From: Actinospica acidithermotolerans
GTDB lineage: Bacteria; Actinomycetota; Actinomycetes; Streptomycetales; Catenulisporaceae
Direction: 5' to 3'
DNA: 64,000 nucleotides
Assembly (NCBI RefSeq): GCF_018139625.1
Contig: NZ_JAGSOH010000016.1
Span: forward strand, 1 to 64,000
In this document: positions 54,378-63,200 of the stretch, piece after piece
Numbering within the stretch: the first letter of the stretch is position 1
Layout: every line of letters begins with the position of its first letter
Notes under the pieces: model-generated
What the model was told of the DNA's origin: nothing
Seen by the model: the letters and a program-made list of their open reading frames with translations, nothing else
Database searches by the model: none
Position numbers and translations under genes: made by a program

Positions 54378-55666
54378 GCTGTGGTCTCCGTTTCTATGAA
54401 CCGCACAAGGCGCTCGACGCCGAGCTCGATCTCCTCAGACGTCAGATAGCTGATGGACATCCGGATGTCCTGCTCGCCGCCGCCGTGCGGGTAGAAGAAC
54501 TCCATGGGCGTCCAGATCACGCCGAACTCGCGCGCCGAACGCTCCAGCGCGGCGATGTCGGTACGGAAGCTCGTGCGCAGCGTGAGGAAGAACCCGCCGT
54601 TCGGCCGGTTCCAGTCCACGCCGAGCTCGTGCCGCCGCGCTTCGGGCAGCCGCCGATCGAGCTGCGCGAGGGTGCCGGCCATGCTGCGGCTGTAGCGTTC
54701 GGCAGCCTCCGCGTTGAGCTCGGAGAGCCGTCCGTCGACGCTCAGCAGCGCACCCGCCGCGATGGCCTGGCTGAGCGACGAGGTGTTGACCGTTATCATG
54801 CTCTTGATTTTCGCCAGATCCTCGGCGAGCAGCCGGATCTCGCCGCCGGGGCCGCGCACCTCCTGGTCGGCCAGCACGTAGCCGACCCGGGCGCCGGGGA
54901 ACACGGTCTTCGAATACGTGCCGAGCTGGATCACGCAGCCGGACTCGTCGAGCGCCTTGAGCATCGGCAGGCGCGCGGCGGCTCCGGTGAGCCGATAGGG
55001 GCTGTCCTCCAGGATGAGCAGGCCGTGTCGCTCGGCGAACGCGAGCAGTGCGGTCCGCGTCGGCAGGTCGAGCGTGGAGCCGGTCGGATTCGCGTAGTCC
55101 GGCACGACGTACAGCGCCTTGGGGCGGCGGCCCGCCGAACGCAGCGAGCGCACCGCGTCGTCGAGATCCGCGACGACGAGTCGGCCGTCTCGCTCGGGCA
55201 CGGACACGACCGGGACGTCGAGCAGCCGCGCGGCCCCGATGATCCCGACGTAGCACGGCGTGACCAGCAGCAGCACGTCCTCGGGATCTGCGAAAAGCGC
55301 ACGCAGCGTCAGGAACATCGCCTCCTGCGCACCGACCGTGACCACGATCGCCTCGGGCGCGGCCTTGAAGCCCTCATCCTGCTGCAGCGAGTGCGCGATG
55401 AGTTCCCTGATCTGCCCGGCGGTCGGGCCGTACTGGTGGAAGCCGCGCCGTACCTCGGCCGGCGAGGCACCGCGGTCCGCCAGGTACGCGGCGTACCGGC
55501 GAAGGTGCCGGTGGATGTCCTCGATTTCGAAGAAACCGTCGTAAGGGCGCCCCGGTGCGAAGGAAACCGCGTCCGGGTAGGTGAATGTTATCTCATTGAG
55601 GAAATTCATCCGGTCGAGAGCCGGATCATCAACACTCGAATGAAGAGTGTTCGAGTCGAACAGCAT
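54374..55666 (-). CDS. hpgT: Phenylglycine aminotransferase HpgT/PgaT
   Basis: A 430-residue PLP aminotransferase of fold type I. It has YGPTAGQIRELIAHSL, an IVVTVGAQEAMFLTLRAL region, the PLP-contact VVPDYANPTGSTLDLPTR, and the Schiff-base Lys in LGTYSKTVFPGARVGYVLAD. It converts 3,5-dihydroxyphenylglyoxylate to Dpg with an amino-group donor. It is the first gene of the operon. ATG 55666 is chosen over an upstream TTG at 55765; no ribosome site is present, and CAGCCT lies six bases upstream, so a leaderless start is possible. Confidence 0.94.
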   Translation of the reverse strand: MLFDSNTLHSSVDDPALDRMNFLNEITFTYPDAVSFAPGRPYDGFFEIEDIHRHLRRYAAYLADRGASPAEVRRGFHQYGPTAGQIRELIAHSLQQDEGFKAAPEAIVVTVGAQEAMFLTLRALFADPEDVLLLVTPCYVGIIGAARLLDVPVVSVPERDGRLVVADLDDAVRSLRSAGRRPKALYVVPDYANPTGSTLDLPTRTALLAFAERHGLLILEDSPYRLTGAAARLPMLKALDESGCVIQLGTYSKTVFPGARVGYVLADQEVRGPGGEIRLLAEDLAKIKSMITVNTSSLSQAIAAGALLSVDGRLSELNAEAAERYSRSMAGTLAQLDRRLPEARRHELGVDWNRPNGGFFLTLRTSFRTDIAALERSAREFGVIWTPMEFFYPHGGGEQDIRMSISYLTSEEIELGVERLVRFIETETTA

Positions 55667-55672
55667 GCACCA

Positions 55673-55678
55673 AGGCTG
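55673..55678 (-). promoter_or_regulatory. Tentative leaderless -10 hexamer CAGCCT before hpgT
   Basis: CAGCCT on the minus strand is separated by exactly six bases from the hpgT ATG at 55666. Its first base departs from TANNNT, so it is only a weak candidate for the Dpg operon promoter. Confidence 0.3.
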
Positions 55679-55797
55679 ACATGGTGCGTCGTGGCCGGGC
55701 AAGCGCTCGGTGAATCGCGCAGGGGCTGAGATCAAGGCAGCGTCGAAAACTGATTCACATTTCAACGAGGAGGCCGCCGGAGCGGACCGGAAAAGCG

Positions 55798-55827
55798 AAG
55801 GAGGACCGGCCGAAGCCGGTCCTCCTT
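55798..55827 (-). terminator. Perfect hairpin terminator after the LmbU-type gene
   Basis: Arms 55798-55810 and 55815-55827 (13 bases, perfect) enclose a four-base loop, followed on the minus strand by TCGCTTTTCC. It lies 48 bases beyond the LmbU-type stop and isolates that gene from the hpgT operon. Confidence 0.85.
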
Positions 55828-55874
55828 GAGGATTCGCCGTGTATTTCGTCCCGCCGGCGGGACACGCCGGCGGG

Positions 55875-56486
55875 TCAGCCGTCGCCCGACGAGGCCTCGT
55901 CGAGCCGCTGCGTCATCCACTGCGCCAGTTCCTCGCCGGCCTGCGCGGCGGCCGCGCGCCACAGATCCATCCGGCCGTTGCCGACCCGCAGCCGTAGCAC
56001 GTCGTCCTCGGTCGGCGGCGCGTCCACCGCACGCAGCGCCGCACGGACCTCGGTGCGCAACCTGTTGCGAGACCAGCGATTCTGCTCGGCGAGCGCGAGC
56101 CACTCGCTCTGCAGCGCCGCATCGAGCGCGGCCACCTCGGCGTGGTGCTGGAAGCTCAGCGCCGGACGGCGCCGCGGCGGCGGCACCCGGTTCGCCACCC
56201 AAGCGTAGTTACGCAGCGTCTGGTAGTCGAAGGCCGTGACCTCGATGACCCGCCGGTAGCGCTCCGGAAAGCGCGATCTGCCGTAGACGAGCCAGTCGCC
56301 GAGCCACCAGGTCGACGAATCCATCGTGCGATCGAGCTGGACGCCGATCCGCGTCCACTCCTCGATCGTCAGGCCCTCCCGGAGCAGGAGCGACGTGCGT
56401 CGGGTGACAGCGTTCGTATGCAGCGGGGCGGCCGTGGCGGCCCCCTGCGACACGATGTTCTTCACGGAAACGCCGATTGGTGCCAT
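55875..56486 (-). CDS. LmbU-family transcriptional regulator
   Basis: A 203-residue protein matching the LmbU family, first seen as the activator in the lincomycin cluster and later in others such as himastatin. Hallmark stretches are WTRIGVQLDRTMDSSTWWLG, DWLVYGRSRFPERYRRVIEV, FDYQTLRNYAWVANRVPPPR and LSFQHHAEVAALDA, followed by QNRWSRNRLRTEVRAAL, the presumed DNA-binding segment. It lies just upstream of the Dpg-NRPS operon and is the likely pathway activator. A paralogue is encoded at 56951. Confidence 0.9.
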   Translation of the reverse strand: MAPIGVSVKNIVSQGAATAAPLHTNAVTRRTSLLLREGLTIEEWTRIGVQLDRTMDSSTWWLGDWLVYGRSRFPERYRRVIEVTAFDYQTLRNYAWVANRVPPPRRRPALSFQHHAEVAALDAALQSEWLALAEQNRWSRNRLRTEVRAALRAVDAPPTEDDVLRLRVGNGRMDLWRAAAAQAGEELAQWMTQRLDEASSGDG

Positions 56487-56680
56487 CGAACCCGCCTTCC
56501 CCTTGACGGAATTTCAGGCAGAGCCCGGCGGCCGTAGTCGTCCCCGTATACGTCGACGCGGTGCCGGGCCCTGGACCGGGTCGGGAGACACGGGCGAAGC
56601 CCGCCGGCCGCGGACCCTGTGATTGCCTCATTCTCCCCGGCGCACCGCGCCGGCGCCATGCTTGCGCCGAGCGAACCCGT

Positions 56681-56881
56681 TCAGCCCGGCTCGCCGGCCG
56701 GCTGCTCCGGGCCGAACGGCTCGTCCGCCGGAACGAGCACGTTGAGCACGGTGAGCGCGCGGCCGCAGTGCGGGCAGGCGTGCGCCATGCCGAGCGCGGC
56801 GCCGTCCGTCTCCGGCTCGGGCAGGGTCGACGCGGCGTGCAAGGCGGGCCGCCGGGCGTCGAGGGGAGGCGTGGGGTTCAC
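56681..56881 (-). CDS. Small CxxC protein between the two LmbU-type genes
   Basis: A 66-residue protein, not assigned. It contains one CPHCGRALTVLNVLVP segment, a zinc-ribbon-like knuckle with a single CxxC; the rest is rich in Pro, Ala and Glu. Start GTG 56881 has a strong GGAGGAG four to five bases upstream, which supports translation. It lies 69 bases after the end of the second LmbU-type gene, and 194 bases separate it from the other. The single knuckle could form a metal site by dimerisation. I see no terminator between 56487 and 56680. Confidence 0.7.
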   Translation of the reverse strand: MNPTPPLDARRPALHAASTLPEPETDGAALGMAHACPHCGRALTVLNVLVPADEPFGPEQPAGEPG

Positions 56882-56950
56882 GGGGCTCCTCCATGAAGAG
56901 CTGTCGGATGTGGGTGTCTCGACAGTCGTCGTGACCGCTTCCGGAAGGTC

Positions 56951-57607
56951 TCAGGGTACGGCCGGCGTCGCGGCGCGGTCCAGGATCTGGACGATCCACT
57001 CGTCGAGCTGCAACTGCGCGGACTGCGCGGCCCGCTGCCACCGCTCCTGCCGCTCGCGCAGCACGTTCAGCGTGAACAGCACGTCGGCCCGCGTACGCAG
57101 CGCGGCCCGGTCCTCGCGCAGCCGACGTCGCAGTTCATTGCGACTCCAGCGGCCCGCCTCGGCCCGCTCCAGCCAGTGCCCGCGCTCCGGCTCAGGCAGG
57201 CTGGCCGTCTCGGCGTGGTGCTGGAAGCTGAGCCGCTCCCGCCGCTGCTCCGGCAGGTACTTCCGGGCCACCCAGGCGTAGTTCCGCAAGGTCTGGTAGT
57301 CGAGGTTCGTCTCGGCCAGCATCAGCTCGTAGCGGTCCGGGAAATGGCTCTCGCCGTAGATCAGCCAGTCGCCGAGCCACCAGGCCGAGGAGTCGGCGAC
57401 GACGAACAGCTGCCTGCCGAGGTTCACCCAGTCGGGCATGCCGAGGCCCGAGGGCAGCCGCAGCGCGGTGCGCTGCGTGGCGGCTCGCAGTCGTTTCAGG
57501 GCGTTCACGCGCTCGCCCTCGCGCCCGGTCGGCGAGGTGTCGGCCCCCGGTTCGCCGTCCGCGGCCCGCACCACGAGCGTGGCGGCCTGCGTGGTGGTCA
57601 GCGTCAT
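56951..57607 (-). CDS. LmbU-family transcriptional regulator (second copy)
   Basis: A 218-residue LmbU-type protein. It shares WVNLGRQLFVVADSSAWWLG, DWLIYGESHFPDRYELMLAE, LDYQTLRNYAWVARKYLPEQ, LSFQHHAETASLPEPERG and AGRWSRNELRRRLREDRAAL with the copy at 55875. The N-terminus (residues 1-45) is longer and Thr/Ala-rich. ATG 57607 is preceded by AGGAG nine bases away; upstream codons in the frame lack homology. The pair may act on the same or different promoters. Confidence 0.9.
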   Translation of the reverse strand: MTLTTTQAATLVVRAADGEPGADTSPTGREGERVNALKRLRAATQRTALRLPSGLGMPDWVNLGRQLFVVADSSAWWLGDWLIYGESHFPDRYELMLAETNLDYQTLRNYAWVARKYLPEQRRERLSFQHHAETASLPEPERGHWLERAEAGRWSRNELRRRLREDRAALRTRADVLFTLNVLRERQERWQRAAQSAQLQLDEWIVQILDRAATPAVP

Positions 57608-57776
57608 GCTCCCGTCTCCTCTCACGTCCTGCCCCCGGGCGCCGCCCGAAGACCTCCCCCGAGTGGTCTGCTTGTGATTGTCGCAATGCGACGGGTTGCA
57701 GGAAGGTGACACGTCGGCATCCGGACACTGCATCAGAGTGCTGGGAAGACTCCGGGACCTGTCCCCGCGCGCTGTG

Positions 57777-57782
57777 TACTGT
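57777..57782 (+). promoter_or_regulatory. Leaderless -10 hexamer TACTGT
   Basis: TACTGT is followed by exactly six bases and the ATG at 57789. No ribosome site is present. Confidence 0.5.
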
Positions 57783-57788
57783 GATGCC

Positions 57789-58388
57789 ATGACGACCGAA
57801 GCCAGGCGCGCCGCCGGCCCCCGGAGTTTCGCGAACGTGACCCTGCGCACCGAGCGCCTGCTGCTGCGCCCCTGGGCCGAGGCCGACATCGACGCCATCA
57901 CCGCGGCGTGCCAGGACCCGGAGATCCAGCGCTACGTCCCGATCCCGGCGCCGTACTCCCGCACCGACGCCGAGGTCTTCGTGCGCGAGGTACTTCCCGC
58001 GGGCCGCGCGGCGGGAACCGACGTCGTATTCGGCGTCTTCGACGCGGACACCGCCCTCCCCGTCGCGTCCGTAGGCCTGCACCGCATCAAGCACCTCGAC
58101 GCCCCCTGTGGCGGCACCGCCGAGATCGGCTACTGGGCCACCCCCGCCGCCCGCGGCCTCGGCTACACCACCGAAGCCGTGCGCGAAGTCTGCCGCTGGG
58201 CCTTCGCCGACCTCGCCCTCGCCCGCGTCGAATGGCTCGCCCTCGCCGGCAACGAAGGCTCATGGCGCGTAGTCGAGAAACTGGGGTTCACGCGCGAGGG
58301 CACCCTCCGCTTCTACACAATCCAACGGGGCGCCCGCCACGACATGTGGATCGCCTCTCTCCTGAGAAGTGAGGCGAAGCTGGGCTGA
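57789..58388 (+). CDS. GNAT acetyltransferase, RimJ/RimL type
   Basis: A 199-residue N-acetyltransferase. Features are the opening LRTERLLLRPWAEADIDAIT, a GGTAEIGYWATPAARGLGYT acetyl-CoA region, TTEAVREVCRWAFADLALAR, and ALAGNEGSWRVVEKLGFTRE. The family acetylates ribosomal N-termini, amines or antibiotics; the target is unknown. ATG 57789 fits a leaderless start. The gene is divergent from the second LmbU-type gene. Confidence 0.9.
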   Translation: MTTEARRAAGPRSFANVTLRTERLLLRPWAEADIDAITAACQDPEIQRYVPIPAPYSRTDAEVFVREVLPAGRAAGTDVVFGVFDADTALPVASVGLHRIKHLDAPCGGTAEIGYWATPAARGLGYTTEAVREVCRWAFADLALARVEWLALAGNEGSWRVVEKLGFTREGTLRFYTIQRGARHDMWIASLLRSEAKLG

Positions 58389-58456
58389 CGTGCGATCGAG
58401 CCGCCGTTCTTGGCCGGGCAGCACCCCGTGGAGAGGACACCAGCCCCGAGGAGCGT

Positions 58457-58552
58457 ATGGCCCAGCGGGAAGCACTGATCGCCCAGATGGGGCCGCCCCG
58501 CTACTTCCGCATACAGACGGACGGGTCGATGGTGGAGATCACTGGCCCGTAA
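58457..58552 (+). CDS. Possible 31-residue peptide
   Basis: ATG 58457 has GAGGAG five bases upstream and the frame runs 31 codons to TAA (MAQREALIAQMGPPRYFRIQ, then TDGSMVEITGP). Not recognised; it may be a real small protein or a fragment of a decayed gene. Confidence 0.3.
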   Translation: MAQREALIAQMGPPRYFRIQTDGSMVEITGP

Positions 58553-58689
58553 AAGTCGACAGGTGCCGAGTGCCGCCGCAGTGGCCGCTCTCAGCGTTCG
58601 TGCAGGCGACGGCGTATTGCGCAGCGTTCCACCCGGCCGTGGTGGAGGTTCACTGAACCAGGGGTCACGTCCAGGGACGTGGTGTACGG

Positions 58690-58827
58690 GCCGAGCCTAA
58701 CGCCCTGCTCGCCCTGGCCCACGTGGACCGCGGCTACGTCATGTTCGAGGGCCGCATCACCCGCGAGACCCCCGCCGTCGAGTTGCAGTTGAGCGGGGAG
58801 GTGCGTGCGGCACTGGGAGTGAGATAA
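58690..58827 (+). pseudogene. Remnant of a LivF-type ABC ATPase C-terminus
   Basis: A short open stretch encodes NALLALAHVDRGYVMFEGRI and then VELQLSGEVRAALG, ending in TAA. The pattern resembles the C-terminal end of branched-chain amino-acid ABC ATPases (ALxxADRxYVLxxGRI). The rest of the gene is missing; upstream in frame there is a stop within about 30 codons. Confidence 0.45.
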
Positions 58828-58873
58828 GGTCCGCTCGCTATATTCGGAGCTTCAGTTCGTGGGGGGTGCGGCC

Positions 58874-59689
58874 GTGAAGGTTGGGACGCGGCGGTATGCA
58901 GTGGTTGCGCTGGTTACGGTGGGGTGGCTGGGTTTTGGGTGCGCCGCGCAAGCGGATACGGTCGACGGCGTGACGGTGCCGCATGCGGACCTCACCCAGG
59001 GGACCGGGACGCAGAGCGTGGACATCACGATCTCATCCAGCTCCCTCGTCGTGGGGCGCTCGGTCCAGGTCGTCGTGTCGACCACGTCCGTGGCCACCGG
59101 TATCTCCGCTTCCGGCGCCGGGGGGACGTGCTCGGGCTCGTCCGGCGGCTGGATTTGCGTTCCCAGCAGCTCGGTGTGGCGTGCAGGGGTGATTCGGCTG
59201 TACGTGAGTACCGCGACCGCGATGCCGTGCTGTGGGAGCGACCCCCTTAGCGTCCAAATTGTGGGCGACGGAATGCCGGTCGACATCTACGGCTCCATCC
59301 ACGTCGGCGCGCCCCTGGTGACTTCGGCGCCCACGACCAGCGCACCGAAGATCCAGCCGACCACTGCAGCGCCCGCCACTGCCGTACGGGCGAGCACGCA
59401 CTCGGCGGCAACGGTCGAGGCTTCCACCACAACCGCGAGTCCATCGGCATCTGCGACTCACACGTCCGCGAAGCCCTCCACTTCGCCGACCGTGAAGGCA
59501 GTCGTCACCACATCACCGACCATAACCGTGTCCAGCGCACCGGCCGTCGCCGATACGGCGGACGCCGGTTCCTCGTCGGCGGGAGCGATCGTCGCCGAGT
59601 TCCTAGCCGCCGCGCTGCTCCTCGGGGCAGTTGCAGGTGCGTGGATCTGGCGTTCCAAGCGTCGGCAGGACCCGGATACGTCCGCCTGA
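58874..59689 (+). CDS. Ser/Thr-rich cell-surface protein
   Basis: A 271-residue protein with an N-terminal signal peptide (RYAVVALVTVGWLGFGCAAQ, ending near AQA-D), a ~110-residue beta-like domain with two Cys pairs (GTCSGSSGGWICVPSSS and MPCCGSDPL), a 110-residue Thr/Ser/Ala/Pro-rich stalk, and a C-terminal membrane helix (AEFLAAALLLGAVAGAWIW) with a basic tail. This is the layout of an anchored surface or adhesin-like protein. Function unknown. GTG 58874 lies after a G-rich run; the frame opens at 58859. Confidence 0.75.
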   Translation: MKVGTRRYAVVALVTVGWLGFGCAAQADTVDGVTVPHADLTQGTGTQSVDITISSSSLVVGRSVQVVVSTTSVATGISASGAGGTCSGSSGGWICVPSSSVWRAGVIRLYVSTATAMPCCGSDPLSVQIVGDGMPVDIYGSIHVGAPLVTSAPTTSAPKIQPTTAAPATAVRASTHSAATVEASTTTASPSASATHTSAKPSTSPTVKAVVTTSPTITVSSAPAVADTADAGSSSAGAIVAEFLAAALLLGAVAGAWIWRSKRRQDPDTSA

Positions 59690-59716
59690 TGGCAGCTTCC
59701 CGGTCTGCCCGCTCCG

Positions 59717-60207
59717 CAGGGAGGGCCCGATCGCGAGCCCCACCCCCGCGACCACCGACCACGCCGCCATCGCCCGGTTCCGCTCGCGCCGACCGGGGAA
59801 GGACGTGGCGAGAATCGCAAGGCTCTGCAGCAGCATCAACGCCGCGCCGCCGCCCTGCACGACGCGCCCGGCCAGCAGCACGGTCAGTGTCGGGGCGAGC
59901 GCGCAGGCCGCCGAACCGAGGACGAAGACCGCGATACCCGTCCGGAACAGCCGCCGCCTGCCGTACCGGTCGCCGAGTGTTCCGCCAGTGAGCAGCAGAG
60001 CTGTGAAGGCCAGGTTGTACGCGTCGACGACCATTGCAGGCCACTGAGATCACCGGCGAGCTGCCGGGGGATGGCGGGTAGCGCCAGATTCACCGCCTGG
60101 GTGTCCAGCTGGCCGAGCAACAGGGCGAGGCAGGTCGTGGCTAGCGTGATGCCAGGGTGCCGGGGCGGCCTGACCGCCGGGCTCGGCTCGCGGCCCAAGG
60201 GCCTCAT
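59717..60207 (-). pseudogene. Frameshifted, truncated MFS (DHA2) transporter
   Basis: The N-terminal third of a 14-helix-type MFS drug transporter. The first frame reads LLLGQLDTQAVNLALPAIPR and stops making sense after LSGLQW. A missing base near 60032 moves the rest to another frame: VVDAYNLAFTALLLTGGTLG, GDRYGRRRLF (the family motif A), APTLTVLLAGRVVQGGGAAL. Homology ends near 59717, so about two-thirds of the gene is gone. It is not functional. Confidence 0.8.
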
Positions 60208-60222
60208 AGCGCCAGTGATCTT

Positions 60223-63200
60223 TCATCTGCAGACAGCTGGCTCTGGTTCTCCGGGTGCGTAGCGGGCCCAGTCGGAGGCGGAGACTGCGCCGGCTTCGCT
60301 ACATAGGGCGTTGTAGGGGTCGGCCCAGATATTCGGGTCCCATGACTGCAAGACGCCCTGTTGGTTGAGCGAGAGAAGCCTGGTACCTCCGTAGCTGAAT
60401 ATCACCCGTACCGTGTCGCCGTCCGTGTCCGCGGTGATGGGTGTGCCCACCTGGCGGCCGGTCTTCGGGTCGATCAGGCGGACGGTGCCGTCGTAGTCGG
60501 CGGTGGCCAGCAGCGATCCGGTGGGGTTGAAGGCCAGATCGAACAGCCCGGTGTGGTCCACGGTGATCGGCGCGGCGATTTCGTGGTCGGCTGACGCGTC
60601 CCACAGTTGGACGACGCCGTTGCCGTTCCCGACCGCCAGAATCGACCCGTCCGGGCTGTAGGCGACCGAGTTCTCGCCGTGTGTCTTGCGCGTGGAGTCG
60701 TCGATGGGGCTGCCGATCTCCTTTTGGGTGAGCGTGTCCCAGAGGCGGACGGTGCCGGTGTCGTCGATCGTGGCGAGCACCGTGCCACTGGGGTTGAACG
60801 CGGCCGCGACGTCGGTGGTCACGTCTCCGGCGTCGGCGGGCGCGCCGATCGCCGTTCGCGTGGACGTGTTCCACAGGCGCATCGTGCCGTCCGATGTGAA
60901 GACGGCCAGTATCTGGCTGTCGGGGCTGAAGACCAGGGCGGTGACCGCCGCGGTCCCGCCGACGCCCTCCAGCGGAAGGGGGGAGCCGATCTCGTGGCCG
61001 GTGCGGATGTCCCAGAGATGCAGGGTCGTCCGGTCGTCCACCGTGGCGAGGATCCGGCTGGACGGGTCCAGCGCGTCTTCCCACACTCCGCCGTCCACCG
61101 TATCGCTGATCGCGGGGCCGTAGGAGAGGTCGGTGAGCGGATCCCAGGTATGTGCCGCGTAGCCGCCACCGCCGCTGACGAGAACGTCCCCCGTCACATC
61201 GGATTCCGTCGAGAACGGATCGGCCGTTTCGGAGGCGCCGACGGGGCGGCTGGTGATCGGGTTCCACAGCCTGAGCGTCCCATTCCCGCCGGCGATCGCC
61301 ATTTCGGTCCCGGAGGGGTTGTACGCGATCGCGTGGACGGCGCTCGGCGACACACTCATCGGTGTCCCGAGTTCCTGTCCGGTCGCAGTGCTCCACTGCC
61401 TGACGACTCCGGCGTCGTCAGCGGTGGCGAGAACGCCTCCGGCGGGGTCGAACGCGACCAGTTGCATTCCCGCGTGATCGGCGCTCGCGCTGATGGATGG
61501 CCCGATCTGCCGCTGGTTCTGCGGGTTCCATAGTTGGGCGACACCGCCGCTTACGGCTGTAGCGAGCACGGTGCCCCGGGGGTTGAACGCTACGTCGACG
61601 GTGAGTGTGACGGATCCCGGAGTCGACGTCTGCGGCGTGATGGCCTCTCCGATTTCCTGCTGCGTCGCGGTACTCCAGAGGCGCACCGCGCCGTCCTGGC
61701 TACCGGTGGCCAACAGACTGCCGCTTGGGTTGAGCGCGATCGACTGCACCGGGTGAGCCTCCGGGTTGGATACGGGCATTGTGATGGTGTGGCCGATCTG
61801 TCGGCGTGTGGCGGGGTTCCACAGACGCACTCCGTCCGCGCCGCCGACGGCGAGAATCGAGCCCGAAGCGTTGAACGCGAGCGCCTCGACGGCGAATGCG
61901 CCATCGGCCGGACCGAGTGTGGCGATCGGCTTGCCGGAGGCCGCGTTCCACAGGCGAACCGCTCCATTACCCTCAGCCGTCGCCAACAGACTGCCGTCGG
62001 GGCTGAAGGCGATCGCCAGGACTCCGGGACCGCTGGATCCGGTGTCGATCGCCGAGCCGTGGCGGGCTCCCGCGGAGGGGTCCCAGAGTCGGAGCATGCC
62101 GTAGTTGTCGCCGCTCGCCAGCAATGATCCGGTCTGATTGAAGGCGACGGTATCAATCGTTCCCGCGTGGCCGATGAGCATGCCGTCCTGCTCCTGCTCG
62201 GTCAGCAGCGAGGCCATCGCGGCGGTTGACTGTGGTGTCGGGGAGACCGCCCACGAGGCCGCGGCGAGTTGCCGGGCCAGGAGCGGGTCGGTCTGATCCA
62301 GCCCCGTCGCCTCCGCGGCGAGCTGACGCGAGAGGGCGACGCTGTGCTGAGCCTTCGCGGCCGCGGCCGAGTCGCGCGCCGAGCTTGCATTGACGCCGGC
62401 CACGATCGCCGAGGTCCCGGCCAGCAGGGCCAGCACAGAAAGCACCGCGATGACCAGCCGCCTCCGGTGAGCGGCTCGACGGGCGGCGGTCCTTCCCGAA
62501 TCGAGGAAGTCCTCAGCGGTGCCGGGCAGGAATGGCGCTCGCTCCGGGTCGGCCGCCCACCGTGCCAGGACCGCGTCCATCTCGGCGATCCGACCCGGTC
62601 GGTAGAGATAGGCGGGGTCCCTGCGTTCCCTCTCCCACGTCTCGGCGTCCGCGACGACCTGACTGTAGAGCACGCGGTCCACGAGGTCGGACTCGATCCA
62701 GCCGCGCAGTTCGTTCCAGGCGTTGAGTAAGACTTCGTGCGCGATCTGGACATACTCGCGGTCCAGCAGGAGCAGGCGCCTGCGGGCGAACGCCTCGATG
62801 ACCGCGTCGACCTCGCCTCGCGCTCCGGCAGCCGCCTGATAGAGCTCCGCACGTGTGCAGCGCCGCCTGACGGGTCTCTGCTCCCCGTCCACGACGACGA
62901 GGACCAGCCGGTAGAACACGGCCTGAGTGATCGCCCGCCGGCGCTCGTTCATCGAGCCGTACACGCTCTGGGCGCTCCGATCGACCGCATCGACGAGTCC
63001 GCCGGCCCGTCGATAAGCGGCGAGCGTCAGCACACCGCCCTCTCGGTACTCCCACGCGGACGCCATCGCCTGGGAAACCAGCGGCAGGACCCCGCTCTCC
63101 AGCCCCGTTGTGGCGCGCGGGTCCCCGGCCTCGTGTACCACCGCCTCCACGAGCCGGGGATCGACCTGGACCTCGGCCTCCGCCGCCGGGCCGTTGATCG

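Larger units (their letters stand above)
58389..58873. other. Gene-poor stretch with decayed fragments
   Basis: 485 bases without an intact larger gene. It holds a possible 31-codon ORF at 58457-58552 and a LivF-like remnant ending at 58827. Codon usage is less regular than nearby, consistent with decay. Confidence 0.5.

Noticed and set aside
58369-58656. 95-codon frame after the GNAT gene
   Set aside because: It starts inside the GNAT gene and has a non-coding-like Trp/Arg composition, with only its last part protein-like; a decayed fragment is more likely.
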